Assembly (NCBI GenBank): GCA_905236815.1
Contig: CAJOPE010000026.1
Coordinates: 26,403-90,402 of the forward strand
DNA length: 64,000 nucleotides
Source: an uncultured Prevotella sp.
GTDB taxonomy: Bacteria > Bacteroidota > Bacteroidia > Bacteroidales > Bacteroidaceae
Reading direction: 5' to 3'
Shown piece after piece: positions 16,468-27,344 of the stretch. Below the pieces are notes generated by a model. It ran no database searches. It saw only the letters and a list, made by a program, of their open reading frames with translations, and was not told where the DNA came from. The translations under genes were made by a program, and so were the position numbers. Positions within the stretch are counted from its first letter, which is position 1. Each line of letters opens with the position of its first letter.

Positions 16468-19014
16468 ATGGCAAAGAAAAAGTCTTCACGTCAACCTAAG
16501 AACTTAGGTGAAGCGGTAGGTTTCCAAAATATTTTTAATAATGAAAAAACAGATTTCTTCCTAGGAATAATTCTGTTTTTATTCTCTGTATATGTTATTA
16601 TAGCCATGGTTAGTTTCTTTATGACGGGAACTGCCGACCAGAGTATTCTTGAGGATCTTCGTCCTGGTGAATGGATGAATGCTAATCAGGAATTCCAAAA
16701 CTATTGTGGTTCGTTTGGAGCTATTACTTCTTATTGGCTTATGGCTATAAATTTTGGTATTCCAGCTTTCCTCATTCCTCTATTTGGTGTGATTTGTGCA
16801 TTGCAGCTGATGCGCGCCTATCACATTAATTTATGGAAGTGGTTCTTTGGAATGGCTTTCGTGATGGTATGGTGTTCTGTTACTTTCGCGAAGTTCCTTA
16901 CACCTCTTTATGATTGGACTGTATTTAATCCAGGAGGTCAGCATGGCGTATTCTGTGTTCAGCAGTGCGAAAATGTTATAGGTCCTCCAGGCCTTACCTC
17001 TATATTGTTCCTTACAGCAGTAATTTTCCTCACCTTATTAACTAGCGAAACAATCGTTGTAATTCGTAAGGCGCTTAATCCTATTGGCTACATTTCCAAG
17101 AAGGTTACCTTTGAGATCACTAATCATAAAGGAAAGCAGAGCCAGGAGGATATTAAGGAAGAATTTGTTGATGATACAAAGGAACCTGAAGATATTAATG
17201 AGGAACCTGAAGATAGTTCCGAAGTTGATGAGCCTGATGATGGGAACTTGAAATCAGGAGTGGTAGATCTTGACCAGAAGGACACTATTGAAAATGGTGA
17301 GCCTGAAGAGTCAAATATTCATGAGACTCAGCCTGAAAGTCTGATAGCTCAACAGCGCTTAGCTCGTTTAGCGTCAGAGGAAGCTGCAGCAGCCGCAGCA
17401 GAAGTTTCTGCCAAGGTTGGAATGGATATCAGTGTTGCAACAGATGGCGAGAAAGCATCAAGTAACACGGTAGCAGATCTTGGAGATATCAATACTCCTT
17501 ACGATCCAAAAGCTTCACTTTCAAGATACAAGTACCCTACTCTAGACCTCTTGAAAAAATACGATAATGACGGTTGTCCTAATATTGATGAGGAAGAGCA
17601 AATTGCTAATAAAAACCGAATTATTGAGGTTCTAGGTAACTTCGGTGTACAGATCAAGACTATTCGTGCAACTGTTGGTCCAACCATCACTCTGTATGAG
17701 ATTCAGCCTGCTGAGGGTGTTCGTATTTCAAGAATCAAGAACTTGGAAGATGATATTGCTCTAAGTTTAGCTGCTTTGGGTATTCGTATTATCGCGCCAA
17801 TTCCTGGTAAGGGAACAATTGGTATTGAAGTGCCAAATGCAAAGCCAAATATTGTCTCTATGGAGAGCATCCTCAACTCAAAGAAGTTTAAGGAAACAAA
17901 GATGGATCTCCCTATTGCTTTGGGTAAGACTATTACTAATGAGGTGTTTATGTTCGACCTTGCCAAACAACCACACTTGTTGGTTGCAGGTGCCACAGGT
18001 CAGGGTAAGTCTGTTGGTTTGAATGCCATCATTACCTCTTTACTATATAAGAAGCATCCTGCAGAGCTGAAGTTTGTGCTTATCGACCCTAAAAAGGTTG
18101 AGTTCTCAATCTACTCAAAAATTTCAGACGACTTCATGGCTGTTGTCGATCCTGATGATGAAGCAATCATCACAGATGTGAAGAAAGTAGTTCGCACCTT
18201 GAACAGTCTGTGTGCTTTGATGGATCATCGTTATGATTTGTTGAAATTGGCAGGTGCTCGTAACATTAAGGAATATAATGCCAAGTTCCGTGAACGCAAG
18301 TTGAATCCTGAGAAGGGGCATGAGTTTATGCCATACATCGTAGTTATCATTGATGAGTTTGGTGACTTGATTATGACTGCCGGCAAGGAGGTAGAACTTC
18401 CAATCGCTCGTATAGCTCAGTTGGCACGTGCAATTGGTATTCATATGGTTATTGCTACCCAGCGCCCTACTACCAGCATTATCACTGGTAATATTAAAGC
18501 AAACTTCCCTGGCCGTATTGCTTTCAAGGTGAGTGCCGGAATTGATAGTAAGACTATTCTCGACCGCACTGGTGCTCAGCAGTTGATTGGACGTGGTGAT
18601 ATGCTTTATTTGAATGGAAATGAACCTGTCCGTGTACAGTGTGCATTCGTTGATACTCCAGAAGTTGAGCGCATCAACGACTTTATCGCTGACCAGCAGG
18701 GATATGATATGCCATTGCTTCTTCCAGAACCTCCTGCAGAAGGTGTGGATGGTGCAGCCAATGCTGGCGGTATGGATGCGCGTAGCTTGGATCCTTATTT
18801 TGAGGAAGCAGCTCACGCAATCGTATTAAGTCAGCAAGGAAGTACAAGTATGATTCAGCGTCGTTTCAGCATTGGTTATAACCGAGCTGGTCGCTTAATG
18901 GATCAATTGGAAGCTGCAGGTATTGTTGGACCTGCAATGGGTTCAAAGCCTCGCGATGTTCTTATTCAAGATGAGAATTCATTAAACCAGCTGATAGCTC
19001 AGCTGCATAGTTAA
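16468..19014 (+). CDS. ftsK: DNA translocase FtsK
   Basis: A septum-located ATP-driven pump that clears and aligns the chromosome terminus during division. It has 848 aa. Four membrane segments lie in the first 200 residues, followed by an acidic linker (about 210-330) much shorter than the E. coli one. The alpha/beta motor has Walker A GATGQGKS at 508-515 and Walker B around VVIIDEFGDL. The C-terminal gamma winged-helix domain (about 780-848, SMIQRRFSIGYNRAGRLMD) reads the polar guide sequences. The LolA-like gene follows after 17 bp. Confidence 0.97.
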   Translation: MAKKKSSRQPKNLGEAVGFQNIFNNEKTDFFLGIILFLFSVYVIIAMVSFFMTGTADQSILEDLRPGEWMNANQEFQNYCGSFGAITSYWLMAINFGIPAFLIPLFGVICALQLMRAYHINLWKWFFGMAFVMVWCSVTFAKFLTPLYDWTVFNPGGQHGVFCVQQCENVIGPPGLTSILFLTAVIFLTLLTSETIVVIRKALNPIGYISKKVTFEITNHKGKQSQEDIKEEFVDDTKEPEDINEEPEDSSEVDEPDDGNLKSGVVDLDQKDTIENGEPEESNIHETQPESLIAQQRLARLASEEAAAAAAEVSAKVGMDISVATDGEKASSNTVADLGDINTPYDPKASLSRYKYPTLDLLKKYDNDGCPNIDEEEQIANKNRIIEVLGNFGVQIKTIRATVGPTITLYEIQPAEGVRISRIKNLEDDIALSLAALGIRIIAPIPGKGTIGIEVPNAKPNIVSMESILNSKKFKETKMDLPIALGKTITNEVFMFDLAKQPHLLVAGATGQGKSVGLNAIITSLLYKKHPAELKFVLIDPKKVEFSIYSKISDDFMAVVDPDDEAIITDVKKVVRTLNSLCALMDHRYDLLKLAGARNIKEYNAKFRERKLNPEKGHEFMPYIVVIIDEFGDLIMTAGKEVELPIARIAQLARAIGIHMVIATQRPTTSIITGNIKANFPGRIAFKVSAGIDSKTILDRTGAQQLIGRGDMLYLNGNEPVRVQCAFVDTPEVERINDFIADQQGYDMPLLLPEPPAEGVDGAANAGGMDARSLDPYFEEAAHAIVLSQQGSTSMIQRRFSIGYNRAGRLMDQLEAAGIVGPAMGSKPRDVLIQDENSLNQLIAQLHS

Positions 19015-19031
19015 ACATAAACTTGACTAGT

Positions 19032-19649
19032 ATGAAAAGATTAAGAATTCAATATTTGCTGGTAATGCTTGTTATGCTAGGCATTACTGGCAGCAGTTTT
19101 GCACAGACAGCCACACAGATTCTAGACAAGACCGCAAGTGTGATAGGAAGAAAAGGTGGTGCTGCTGCTAATTTCAAGATCAACTCAACAAAGTATGGAT
19201 CTACCTCTGGCACAATAGCCATTAAGGGAAACAAATTTCAAGCCACCACTCCACAGGCAATTATCTGGTATGATGGTAAGACACAGTGGAGTTATTTGAA
19301 GCATACCAACGAGGTAAATGTAAGTAACCCTAATCAGGCACAACAGATGTCGATGAACCCTTATACTTTTATCAACATCTATAAATCTGGCTATAAGGCT
19401 ACTGTTACTTCCAAGGCTGGAGCCAACTATACTATTCGACTCTATGCAAACAACCAAAAACGCACAGTTCAGGAGATGTACATTACCATCAACAAGAAGA
19501 GCTATATACCTTCTGTTGTAAAGATGCGTCAGGGCAAAACATGGAGCACAATTACAGTCAGCAATTTCAAAGCAAAGAATCAACCAAATAGTGTTTTTGT
19601 TTTCAATAACAAAGATTATAAAAGTGCTGAAGTTATAGATCTAAGATAA
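19032..19649 (+). CDS. LolA-like outer-membrane lipoprotein carrier protein
   Basis: A periplasmic protein of 205 aa with a signal peptide ending GSSFA-Q. The body is a beta-rich LolA/LolB fold: typical segments are GTIAIKGNKFQ and the conserved IIWYDGKTQWSY. LolA shuttles lipoproteins from the inner to the outer membrane; this Bacteroidetes form is probably orthologous, but divergence leaves some doubt. The ATG at 19032 is chosen over the tracked TTG at 19023. It follows ftsK closely and precedes the DUF5687 gene by 3 bp, so all three are probably one transcript. Confidence 0.8.
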   Translation: MKRLRIQYLLVMLVMLGITGSSFAQTATQILDKTASVIGRKGGAAANFKINSTKYGSTSGTIAIKGNKFQATTPQAIIWYDGKTQWSYLKHTNEVNVSNPNQAQQMSMNPYTFINIYKSGYKATVTSKAGANYTIRLYANNQKRTVQEMYITINKKSYIPSVVKMRQGKTWSTITVSNFKAKNQPNSVFVFNNKDYKSAEVIDLR

Positions 19650-19652
19650 ACT

Positions 19653-21173
19653 ATGAACAATAGAGAGATTTTTAAGGAGTTACTGAAACATCGTAAATTA
19701 GCAAATAAAAGAAGTTTGGCTTATGGCTCAGAACAGAAAGCCAAACTTTTTATGTATATTATTGGAGGCATTATAGCATTTTACTTGCTATTTGCCTCCA
19801 TTATGTTTGCAATGTTAGTCAATGATGATAGGCATCTTCATCCTGCAGCATTCTTACTTGCAGGTGCACCACTAATTTTCGCCATTGATTTTATGATGCG
19901 ATTTATAAGTCAACAGACACCATCTCAGCTTATCAAACCTTATTTGATACTTCCTATTCCAAGGTATCTTTGCATTGACACCTTCATCTATCGATCTATT
20001 TTCAACCTTGAGAATTTCTCATGGATGATAATGTTGGTGCCGTATGCGATTATGTCGATCGTCTTCAGAAATGGCATATTCACAGCGTTAGCCTTTCTCC
20101 TCGCCTATCAGTTAATAATCTATACCTGCAGTCAGTTCTATCTCATCTGTCGTAGTTTCCTCAAGGATAGTATAGCATATATTGTTCTTCCAATAGTATT
20201 TGTAGCATTGATGGCTCTTCCCGGAATTGTACCAGAGTTGAGCATCGAGCATTTCTTCAAGTTCTACTATGCCTTTGGCGATGGCTTGATGAATGGTAAT
20301 TTGCTCTACTGGGCAATTTTGGTTGCACTTCTTTGCTTAAGCATCTTTGTGAACAGAAAAGTGCAATATAACCATGTGATGGCTGAAGCAAGTAGATTAA
20401 CTACCACCAAGATCAATCATCTCAGCAGTTTTTCTTTTTTTGATAAATTGGGTGAGATTGGTGAGTATATGAAGTTAGAGATGAAACTCATTTTGAGAAA
20501 TAAGCAGCCACGAAGCTCACTCATCCTTATATGGAGTTGTGTTATTATTATGTGGCTATCTTATAGTATTTTTATGCCAAATGCAGCAGATATCTATGGT
20601 AATACTGGCAATTTCTTTTGGTGCTTTTATTGCTTTGCTTTCCCTGGAATCATTACTCTTCAGCGTTTGATGGCATATGAGGGCAATTATATAGACTGTT
20701 TAATGGTTCATCATGAGAATCTGTTAAAGCTATTTACCGCAAAATATTATTTCTATACGATTGTTTTGATATTGCCATTTATTATGGGCATTATTAGCGT
20801 AATCGCTGGTGAGAGTTGGACTCTACTTATGGTAATTGCCTGCTTACTTTATACTGCTGGTCCTATTATGTGTATGACATTCTTCCTATGTCTGTTTAAT
20901 AAGAACACAATGCCATTAGATGCAAGTTTCGCTCACCATACTGGAGCAGATATGAAATGGCTTCCTAATGTGCTGATGATGGGAGCTATCGGTTTGCCTG
21001 TCCTGATCTGTTGGATTCTCACATCCTTATTGAGTGGAAACATTTCTTATATTGTGATAAGCGTGTTGAGTGTTCCTTTCATCCTTTGTCATAGAATCTG
21101 GCTACGTTATATTTATAGACGCTTTATGGCAATTAGATACGAAAATATGGAAGGACTAAGATCTTCCCGATAA
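19653..21173 (+). CDS. DUF5687 family multi-pass membrane protein
   Basis: A 506-residue protein with about ten hydrophobic segments, resembling the DUF5687 family of Bacteroidetes, which look like permease subunits of ABC-2 exporters. No ATP-binding domain is present and no ATPase gene is adjacent, whereas related genes are often next to one. It ends the ftsK-lolA transcript and is followed by a strong terminator. Substrate unknown; transport is inference from topology and family. Confidence 0.75.
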   Translation: MNNREIFKELLKHRKLANKRSLAYGSEQKAKLFMYIIGGIIAFYLLFASIMFAMLVNDDRHLHPAAFLLAGAPLIFAIDFMMRFISQQTPSQLIKPYLILPIPRYLCIDTFIYRSIFNLENFSWMIMLVPYAIMSIVFRNGIFTALAFLLAYQLIIYTCSQFYLICRSFLKDSIAYIVLPIVFVALMALPGIVPELSIEHFFKFYYAFGDGLMNGNLLYWAILVALLCLSIFVNRKVQYNHVMAEASRLTTTKINHLSSFSFFDKLGEIGEYMKLEMKLILRNKQPRSSLILIWSCVIIMWLSYSIFMPNAADIYGNTGNFFWCFYCFAFPGIITLQRLMAYEGNYIDCLMVHHENLLKLFTAKYYFYTIVLILPFIMGIISVIAGESWTLLMVIACLLYTAGPIMCMTFFLCLFNKNTMPLDASFAHHTGADMKWLPNVLMMGAIGLPVLICWILTSLLSGNISYIVISVLSVPFILCHRIWLRYIYRRFMAIRYENMEGLRSSR

Positions 21174-21206
21174 TTTTAAGGATTATTTTTTTCATATATA
21201 TAAACA

Positions 21207-21241
21207 GAAAAGGGCCGAAACTTAATAGTTTCGACCCTTTC
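21207..21241 (+). terminator. Terminator after the DUF5687 gene
   Basis: Stem GAAAAGGGcCGAAAC / GTTTCGaCCCTTTC with a 6-nt loop, about 30 nt past the stop codon. It closes the ftsK cluster. The T run is short. Confidence 0.7.
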
Positions 21242-21468
21242 TTGCTAATTAACTCTAGTTTTTGTTTTCTTTCTGAAGTGATTATTTTGGACTGATATTG
21301 ATTAATATCTGTAGAAAGAAAAATCAATTTTACTTGATAATCGACTTCCCTGCTGGCCTCCTTTCTTTTATTATTAACCGTTTAAATTGGTTGATACCTA
21401 AATTGTTAAACTTAATATTCATAAGTTCTTAATGAACTTTGTTTTTTAAATTATAGTAGTAACAGTTA

Positions 21469-21508
21469 GAGAATTATACGTCTCTTTTTGTATAGACGTA
21501 TAATTCTC
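21469..21508. terminator. Perfect 15-bp hairpin after the phosphoglucomutase gene
   Basis: GAGAATTATACGTCT and its exact complement flank a 10-nt loop. It is 8 bp past the pgm stop codon on the minus strand and probably ends that transcript, although no long T run follows. The 343-bp convergent gap also holds the DUF5687 terminator; otherwise nothing is seen. Confidence 0.65.
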
Positions 21509-21516
21509 AATATAGT

Positions 21517-23265
21517 TTAATCTAAGCCAAGACTTTTCTTGATAGCAGCAACCTTCTTGCTTGCTTTTTCCTCAAGAGCAGGATAATCAGAAGCCTCCTT
21601 CAAAGAATCCTTAATCTCAATATAGAACTTAATCTTTGGCTCAGTACCTGAAGGACGAACACTTACCTTTGTACCATCCTCACAGAACCACTGAAGTACA
21701 TTACTTGTAGTAGGCATTTCGAGCTTAGTTACATTGCCCTCAGCATCTTTAGCTGTAAGGTCCTTGTAATCCTTTGTAAGAACAACCTTGCTACCTGCGA
21801 TCTCAGGAACACCATTTTCGCGGAAGTTGATCATCATCTGCTGAATCTCATCGGCACCAGCCTTACCAGGACGCTCAACATTGATAAGAGTCTCGTGGCT
21901 GTAGCCATACTCCTTATAGATATCCATCAAGACATCATAAAGAGTCTTTCCATTATCCTTTGCATAAGCACAGATCTCAGCGAGCAATGAGCAAGCAGAA
22001 ACTGAGTCCTTATCACGAACGAAATCTTCTGCGAGGAAGCCGTAGCTCTCTTCACCACCACCGATATACTGCTGCTTTCCTTCAGATAGAGCAATCTCGC
22101 GAGCAATCCACTTGAAACCAGTGAAGCAGTCGCGCATCTCAATATTATTCTTATCAGCAATCTTCTTGATTACCTCAGTTGTAACAATAGTCTTAACGAT
22201 GAAATCTGTTGGTTTCATCTTTCCTACAGCCTTGCGGTTAGCAATGATATACCACAAGAAGATCATACAGGTCTGGTTACCGTTGATAAGTACCCACTCA
22301 CCCTTGTCGTTCTTGCAAGCCATACCAATACGGTCTGCGTCTGGATCTGATGCCATAAGGATATCTGCATCAAGTGCCTTAGAGTCACGAAGACCCAATG
22401 TAAGAGCTTCAGCGAACTCTGGGTTTGGACGATCTACTGTAGAGAAGTTGCCATCCTTTACCATTTGCTCCTTAACACAATGTACATTGTCGAAGCCCCA
22501 CTGCTTCAAAGAACGAGGAATCATAGTCATACCTGTACCGTGAAGAGGAGTATAAACAATGCAAAGATCGTGCTGGCGCTTGATCACTTCAGGATCGATG
22601 CTCAAAGTCTGAACCTGGTCAAGATAGATCTGGTCGATTTCCTCACCGATAATCTCGATAAGCTCCTTGTTGCCCTCGAACTTCACATCCTCAACAGTTA
22701 CCTTGTTAACCTCGTCGATGATACCCTTGTCGTGAGGAGGGAGTACCTGAGCACCATCCTCCCAGTAAGCCTTGTAACCGTTATATTCACGTGGGTTGTG
22801 GGAAGCAGTGATATTAACACCACCCTGACAGCCGAAGTGACGGATTGCGAAAGAACACTCTGGAGTTGGACGCATATCCTCGAAAAGATAAACCTTGATA
22901 CCATTAGCAGAGAAAATGTCTGCAACGCTCTCAGCATACTTGCGAGAGTTGTTACGGCAGTCGTGGCATACAACCACAGAAATCTGCTCTTTGTCCTTAA
23001 AGTTTATCTTCAGATAGTTGGCGAAGCCCTGAGTAGCCATGCCAACTGTGTAAATGTTCATACGATTTGAACCAGCGCCCATAATTCCGCGCAAACCACC
23101 AGTACCAAACTCCAGGTCTCTATAGAAACACTCTATGAGTTCTGTTTTGTCGGCTGCATCAAGCTTAGCCTGAACATCCTTACGTGTTTCCTCATCAAAA
23201 GAAGGAGATAACCACTGTTTAGCTTTTGCTTCGCACTGAGCGATAAGTTCTGCGTTATTTGCCAT
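21517..23265 (-). CDS. Phosphoglucomutase/phosphomannomutase family enzyme
   Basis: A phosphohexomutase of 582 aa that interconverts hexose 1- and 6-phosphates through a phosphoserine. The active-site loop is TASHNP (residues 153-158, Ser155) and the metal loop is DPDADR. The sugar-binding GGEESYGF and phosphate-binding RPSGTEPK segments are also present. The length suits the two-domain-extended group near PgcA/Pgm2, which favours glucose phosphate. It is probably monocistronic; a TATCTTTG box lies 35 nt upstream. Confidence 0.93.
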   Translation of the reverse strand: MANNAELIAQCEAKAKQWLSPSFDEETRKDVQAKLDAADKTELIECFYRDLEFGTGGLRGIMGAGSNRMNIYTVGMATQGFANYLKINFKDKEQISVVVCHDCRNNSRKYAESVADIFSANGIKVYLFEDMRPTPECSFAIRHFGCQGGVNITASHNPREYNGYKAYWEDGAQVLPPHDKGIIDEVNKVTVEDVKFEGNKELIEIIGEEIDQIYLDQVQTLSIDPEVIKRQHDLCIVYTPLHGTGMTMIPRSLKQWGFDNVHCVKEQMVKDGNFSTVDRPNPEFAEALTLGLRDSKALDADILMASDPDADRIGMACKNDKGEWVLINGNQTCMIFLWYIIANRKAVGKMKPTDFIVKTIVTTEVIKKIADKNNIEMRDCFTGFKWIAREIALSEGKQQYIGGGEESYGFLAEDFVRDKDSVSACSLLAEICAYAKDNGKTLYDVLMDIYKEYGYSHETLINVERPGKAGADEIQQMMINFRENGVPEIAGSKVVLTKDYKDLTAKDAEGNVTKLEMPTTSNVLQWFCEDGTKVSVRPSGTEPKIKFYIEIKDSLKEASDYPALEEKASKKVAAIKKSLGLD

Positions 23266-23299
23266 AGTTATTATATATTTTAAATGTAATATTCTCTCG

Positions 23300-23307
23300 C
23301 AAAGATA
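23300..23307 (-). promoter_or_regulatory. -7 box of the phosphoglucomutase gene
   Basis: TATCTTTG followed by CG on the minus strand, about 35 nt before the ATG. Confidence 0.6.
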
Positions 23308-23350
23308 ATAATTATTTTTGTTTTAGGACACATTAATGGACATTTTTTTG

Positions 23351-23358
23351 TATTTTTG
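23351..23358 (+). promoter_or_regulatory. -7 box of DUF4491-rlmH-uvrA
   Basis: TATTTTTG followed by CA, 28 nt before the DUF4491 ATG. A GGAGAAG just before that ATG is a rare visible Shine-Dalgarno-like sequence for this organism. Confidence 0.6.
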
Positions 23359-23385
23359 CAAATCAAATAATTAATAGGAGAAGAT

Positions 23386-23706
23386 ATGGAACTACACTAT
23401 ACTGGCGTAATCATTGCAATCAGCACCTTTTTGGTTATTGGTGCGTTTCACCCTGTTGTCATAAAAACAGAGTATTATTTTGGTACTAAACCATGGTGGT
23501 TGTTTCTTCTTGGTGGCTTAGTCTGCCTTTGTTTCGCCTTTTTAGTGTCCGATATTTTATGGTCTTCTATTCTTGGAGTTCTTGGTGCTTCCTTCCTTTG
23601 GTCGATAGGTGAACTTTTCGAACAGAAGAAACGTGTTGAGAAGGGCTGGTTCCCGATGAACCCCAAGCGTAAAGATGATTACACTAAATCAGAAAATAAG
23701 GGATAA
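23386..23706 (+). CDS. DUF4491 family small membrane protein
   Basis: A 106-residue protein with three hydrophobic helices (about 6-25, 36-52 and 54-73) and a basic C-terminal tail ending MNPKRKDDYTKSENKG. It matches the DUF4491 family, which is of unknown function and common in Bacteroidetes. It precedes rlmH by 4 bp. The co-transcription does not reveal a role. Confidence 0.82.
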   Translation: MELHYTGVIIAISTFLVIGAFHPVVIKTEYYFGTKPWWLFLLGGLVCLCFAFLVSDILWSSILGVLGASFLWSIGELFEQKKRVEKGWFPMNPKRKDDYTKSENKG

Positions 23707-23710
23707 CAAT

Positions 23711-24181
23711 ATGAAAACAGAACTGATATTGGTTGGAAAGACTGTTAACAAACATTTTGTGGCAGGCATCAAGGATTATGCTGAGCGCATCACGCACTAT
23801 ATGCCATTTGAGATTAAGGTGATTCCCGAAATTAAGTTTACAAAGTCGCTTACAGAAGAACTTCAGAAAACAAAGGAAGGTGAATTGATTCTCAAACAGA
23901 TACAACCATCCGATACTGTTGTTCTTTTGGATGAACATGGTAAGGAATATCGCTCAATCGAGTTTGCCGATTGGTTGCAGAAGAAGCAGAACACTGCCCG
24001 TCGACTCATCTTTGTAATTGGAGGTCCCTACGGTTTCTCCGAAGAAGTTTATAAGCGCGCCAACGAGAAAATTAGTCTTAGCAAGATGACTTTCAGCCAC
24101 CAGATGGTGAGAATGATATTTACAGAACAAATCTACAGGGCCTGCACTATTATCAAGGGCGAGCCTTATCATCACGAATAA
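23711..24181 (+). CDS. rlmH: 23S rRNA (pseudouridine1915-N3)-methyltransferase
   Basis: A SPOUT-fold methyltransferase that modifies pseudouridine 1915 in helix 69 of 23S rRNA. The SAM-binding trefoil knot shows [17 protein letters not shown], and the C-terminus ends in the typical [19 protein letters not shown]. Length from the ATG at 23711 is 156 aa, the usual size; the tracked start 36 bp upstream lies in the DUF4491 gene and is rejected. uvrA follows after 7 bp. Confidence 0.96.
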   Translation: MKTELILVGKTVNKHFVAGIKDYAERITHYMPFEIKVIPEIKFTKSLTEELQKTKEGELILKQIQPSDTVVLLDEHGKEYRSIEFADWLQKKQNTARRLIFVIGGPYGFSEEVYKRANEKISLSKMTFSHQMVRMIFTEQIYRACTIIKGEPYHHE

Positions 24182-24188
24182 ATATATT

Positions 24189-27101
24189 ATGACAAAAAAT
24201 ATAGAGAATAATACGATTGAGATACACGGTGCCCGTGTGAACAATCTTAAAAATATATCCGTAAACATTCCTCGTGACAAATTTATAGTTGTATGTGGTG
24301 TTTCCGGTTCTGGTAAGTCATCATTGGCTTTCGATACACTCTATGCTGAGGGACAGCGTCGATATGTAGAATCTCTCTCCTCTTATGCCCGTCAGTTCCT
24401 GGGTAGAATGAGCAAGCCTGAGTGTGATTTCATTAAGGGTCTTCCTCCAGCAATTGCTATTGAGCAGAAGGTTATTTCTCGAAACCCTCGCTCTACAGTA
24501 GGTACTTCTACTGAGATCTATGAGTATCTTCGCCTGCTTTTCGCCCGTATAGGAAAGACCTTCTCGCCTATTAGTGGCGATGAGGTGAAGCGTCATACTA
24601 CTGATGATGTGCTAAAATGTACACAACAGTTCTCCGAAGGCACTAAGTTTGTACTTCTCGCTCCTTTTCATGTAGCTGAGGACCGCACTTTGCGCCAACA
24701 AATGGAGATGTATAATAAGGAGGGGTACAGCCGAATATATGTAGATGGCGATTTTCAGCGTATTGAAGATTTGATGGATTCTCAGGATCCAGATACTCTT
24801 GAACTGCTGGAGAAAAATGGAAAGGAGTATAATGAGATGCTTTCCGATGGTGGTGCAGAGAACCTTAAGGGTTATTATCTTGTTATTACTCGTTCGGCTG
24901 TATCTTCAGCTAAAGACCAGATTTCACAGCTCATAGATTCTGCCGAAACTGCATTTTACGAAGGTGATGGCGAGTGCAAGCTTTTATTCTTGCCTTCTAA
25001 GCAGACTTTTGATTTTTCTACTCGATTTGAGGCCGACGGTATCAAATTCGAGGAGCCTAATGATAATATGTTCTCGTTCAACTCTCCATTAGGCGCTTGT
25101 CCAACGTGTGAGGGCTTTGGAAGTGTTATCGGCATTGATGAGCATCTTGTCATTCCAAACTCTAGTCTAAGTGTCTATGATGGTTGCGTACAATGTTGGC
25201 ATGGCGAGAAAATGGGTGTATGGCAAAAGGAATTCTGTCGCCGTGCAGCTAAGGACAACTTCCCTATTTTCAAACCATATTATGAGCTTACTCGAAAGGA
25301 GAAAGATATGCTCTGGCATGGTTTGCCTTCCGATAAAAATAGTGCAGAGCCTGTGAGTCTTGACGCTTTCTTCCAAATGGTGAAGGAAAATCAATACAAG
25401 ATTCAGTATCGTGTGATGCTGAGTCGTTTTCGCGGTAAGACTGTCTGTCCAGATTGTCATGGTACTCGATTGAAGAAGGAAGCCAACTATGTGAAAGTTG
25501 GTGGTATGAGCATCACAGAACTAGTGGAGATGCCGATACGCAACCTTGAAAAATGGTTCCTTGACTTGCAACTTGATGAGCATGATGCTGAGGTGAGCAA
25601 GCGACTTCTTACAGAAATCCGCAATCGTCTGCACTATCTTGTAGAGGTAGGTGTAGGCTATCTCACACTCAACCGCCGTTCTAATAGTCTTTCTGGTGGA
25701 GAAAGTCAACGCATTAACCTTACCACTTCGCTCGGAAGTAGTTTGGTGGGTAGTCTTTATATTCTTGACGAACCAAGTATCGGTCTTCATAGTCGCGATA
25801 CCGATCGCCTTATCCGTGTTCTCCGTGAGCTTCAGGAGTTGGGCAACACTGTGGTTGTAGTCGAGCATGATGAGGAGATTATGCGTGAGGCCGACTACAT
25901 TATTGACATAGGTCCTGATGCAGGAAGACTAGGTGGTGAAGTTGTTGCTGAGGTTTCAGGATTTGAAATCCGAGAATTCAAGGATTCTAAAGATAAAGGT
26001 ATCGAGAATAATCTTCTCGAGAGATTCCCGAAATCCCATACCATAAAATATCTCACAGGCACCGAGACTATTGATGTGCCAAAGTCACGTCGTGCATGGA
26101 ACCTTTCCATTGAGTTGAAGGGTGCTCGTATGAACAATCTTCGCGGAGTGGATGTAAAGATTCCATTGAATTGTTTCGACGTGGTTACTGGTGTTTCAGG
26201 TTCGGGTAAGTCGTCACTTATCAAGGGCATCCTCTACCCTGCTATGAAGCGTCACCTAGATGAAGTTAGTGATGCTCCAGGCGAATACACCTCATTAGAG
26301 GGTGATTGGAAGGCCATTAAACATGTGGAGTTTGTTGACCAGAACCCAATCGGAAAATCATCACGAAGTAATCCTGCCACTTATGTAAAGGCGTATGATG
26401 CAATCCGTCAGGTATTTGCAGAACAGCCACTGGCCAAACAGCTTAGTTTTACTCCTCAATTCTTCAGTTTCAATGCTGAAGGTGGAAGATGCGAAGAGTG
26501 CAAGGGTGCTGGTGTCATAACCGTGGAGATGCAGTTCATGGCCGACCTGGTGCTGGAGTGTGAGGCATGTCACGGACAGCGTTTCAAGCGTGATGTACTT
26601 GAAGTACGTTATCACGAGAAGAATATCAATGATGTACTCAATATGACGGTGAGCGAGGCGATTGAATTCTTCGGACAATATGGCGAGAAGGCTATCATCA
26701 GTCGACTCAAGCCTTTAGAGGATGTCGGACTGGGCTATATCAAGTTGGGCCAGAGTTCTTCTACCCTTTCAGGTGGTGAGAATCAACGTGTTAAGTTGGC
26801 TTATTTTATTGGTCAAGAGAAAGCAGATCCAACACTCTTCATCTTCGATGAGCCTACAACAGGCTTGCATTTCCACGATATCAAGCGATTGCTGAAGGCA
26901 TTCGACTCATTGATTGCCAAAGGACATACCATTCTTGTAATTGAACACAATCTTGATGTTATCAAATGTGCCGATTATGTGCTTGATCTTGGTCCAGATG
27001 GTGGAGACAAGGGGGGTAATCTTGTGGTTGCAGGAACTCCTGAAGAAGTTGTTGCCTGCAAGGAGAGTTTGACGGGTAAATACTTGAAAAGCTACCTTTA
27101 A
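24189..27101 (+). CDS. uvrA: Excinuclease ABC subunit A
   Basis: The damage-recognition ATPase of nucleotide excision repair, loading UvrB at lesions. It is 970 aa, slightly longer than E. coli UvrA. Walker A motifs are GVSGSGKS at 37-44 and about 667-674. Two ABC signatures are seen ([16 protein letters not shown]). Zinc-finger cysteine pairs occur ([28 protein letters not shown]). It is the last gene of the DUF4491-rlmH-uvrA transcript and is followed by a terminator-like repeat. Confidence 0.97.
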   Translation: MTKNIENNTIEIHGARVNNLKNISVNIPRDKFIVVCGVSGSGKSSLAFDTLYAEGQRRYVESLSSYARQFLGRMSKPECDFIKGLPPAIAIEQKVISRNPRSTVGTSTEIYEYLRLLFARIGKTFSPISGDEVKRHTTDDVLKCTQQFSEGTKFVLLAPFHVAEDRTLRQQMEMYNKEGYSRIYVDGDFQRIEDLMDSQDPDTLELLEKNGKEYNEMLSDGGAENLKGYYLVITRSAVSSAKDQISQLIDSAETAFYEGDGECKLLFLPSKQTFDFSTRFEADGIKFEEPNDNMFSFNSPLGACPTCEGFGSVIGIDEHLVIPNSSLSVYDGCVQCWHGEKMGVWQKEFCRRAAKDNFPIFKPYYELTRKEKDMLWHGLPSDKNSAEPVSLDAFFQMVKENQYKIQYRVMLSRFRGKTVCPDCHGTRLKKEANYVKVGGMSITELVEMPIRNLEKWFLDLQLDEHDAEVSKRLLTEIRNRLHYLVEVGVGYLTLNRRSNSLSGGESQRINLTTSLGSSLVGSLYILDEPSIGLHSRDTDRLIRVLRELQELGNTVVVVEHDEEIMREADYIIDIGPDAGRLGGEVVAEVSGFEIREFKDSKDKGIENNLLERFPKSHTIKYLTGTETIDVPKSRRAWNLSIELKGARMNNLRGVDVKIPLNCFDVVTGVSGSGKSSLIKGILYPAMKRHLDEVSDAPGEYTSLEGDWKAIKHVEFVDQNPIGKSSRSNPATYVKAYDAIRQVFAEQPLAKQLSFTPQFFSFNAEGGRCEECKGAGVITVEMQFMADLVLECEACHGQRFKRDVLEVRYHEKNINDVLNMTVSEAIEFFGQYGEKAIISRLKPLEDVGLGYIKLGQSSSTLSGGENQRVKLAYFIGQEKADPTLFIFDEPTTGLHFHDIKRLLKAFDSLIAKGHTILVIEHNLDVIKCADYVLDLGPDGGDKGGNLVVAGTPEEVVACKESLTGKYLKSYL

Positions 27102-27160
27102 CCCACCTCCAGTTTCTCCAATAGGGAGGAAAGATTGATTAGTTTAACTCAAAAATATGT

Positions 27161-27192
27161 AGGGGCGGAATTTATTCCGCTCCTATTTTTTT
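27161..27192 (+). terminator. uvrA terminator, GGGGCGGAAT-type repeat
   Basis: A 24-bp near-perfect palindrome (AGGGGCGGAAT / ATTCCGCTCCT) is followed by seven T. A copy with matching changes in both arms lies behind ispE at 39088. The rest of the 27102-27344 gap shows nothing clear. Confidence 0.75.
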
Positions 27193-27344
27193 ATATATAA
27201 ATCAAAAACGCAATGATTTTCACCCATACAAATATATAAACCAACCAAAATATGCCTTGAATTTCTAACTTTTTATAAAGAACTACCATAAATATGCTAT
27301 GAAATTGCCAACTTTGTGGTATTTCGTAGATGGAAATTTCGCCG

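Noticed and set aside
18124-18816. 230-aa minus-strand ORF
   Set aside because: Opposite the conserved FtsK motor domain; no promoter or homology.
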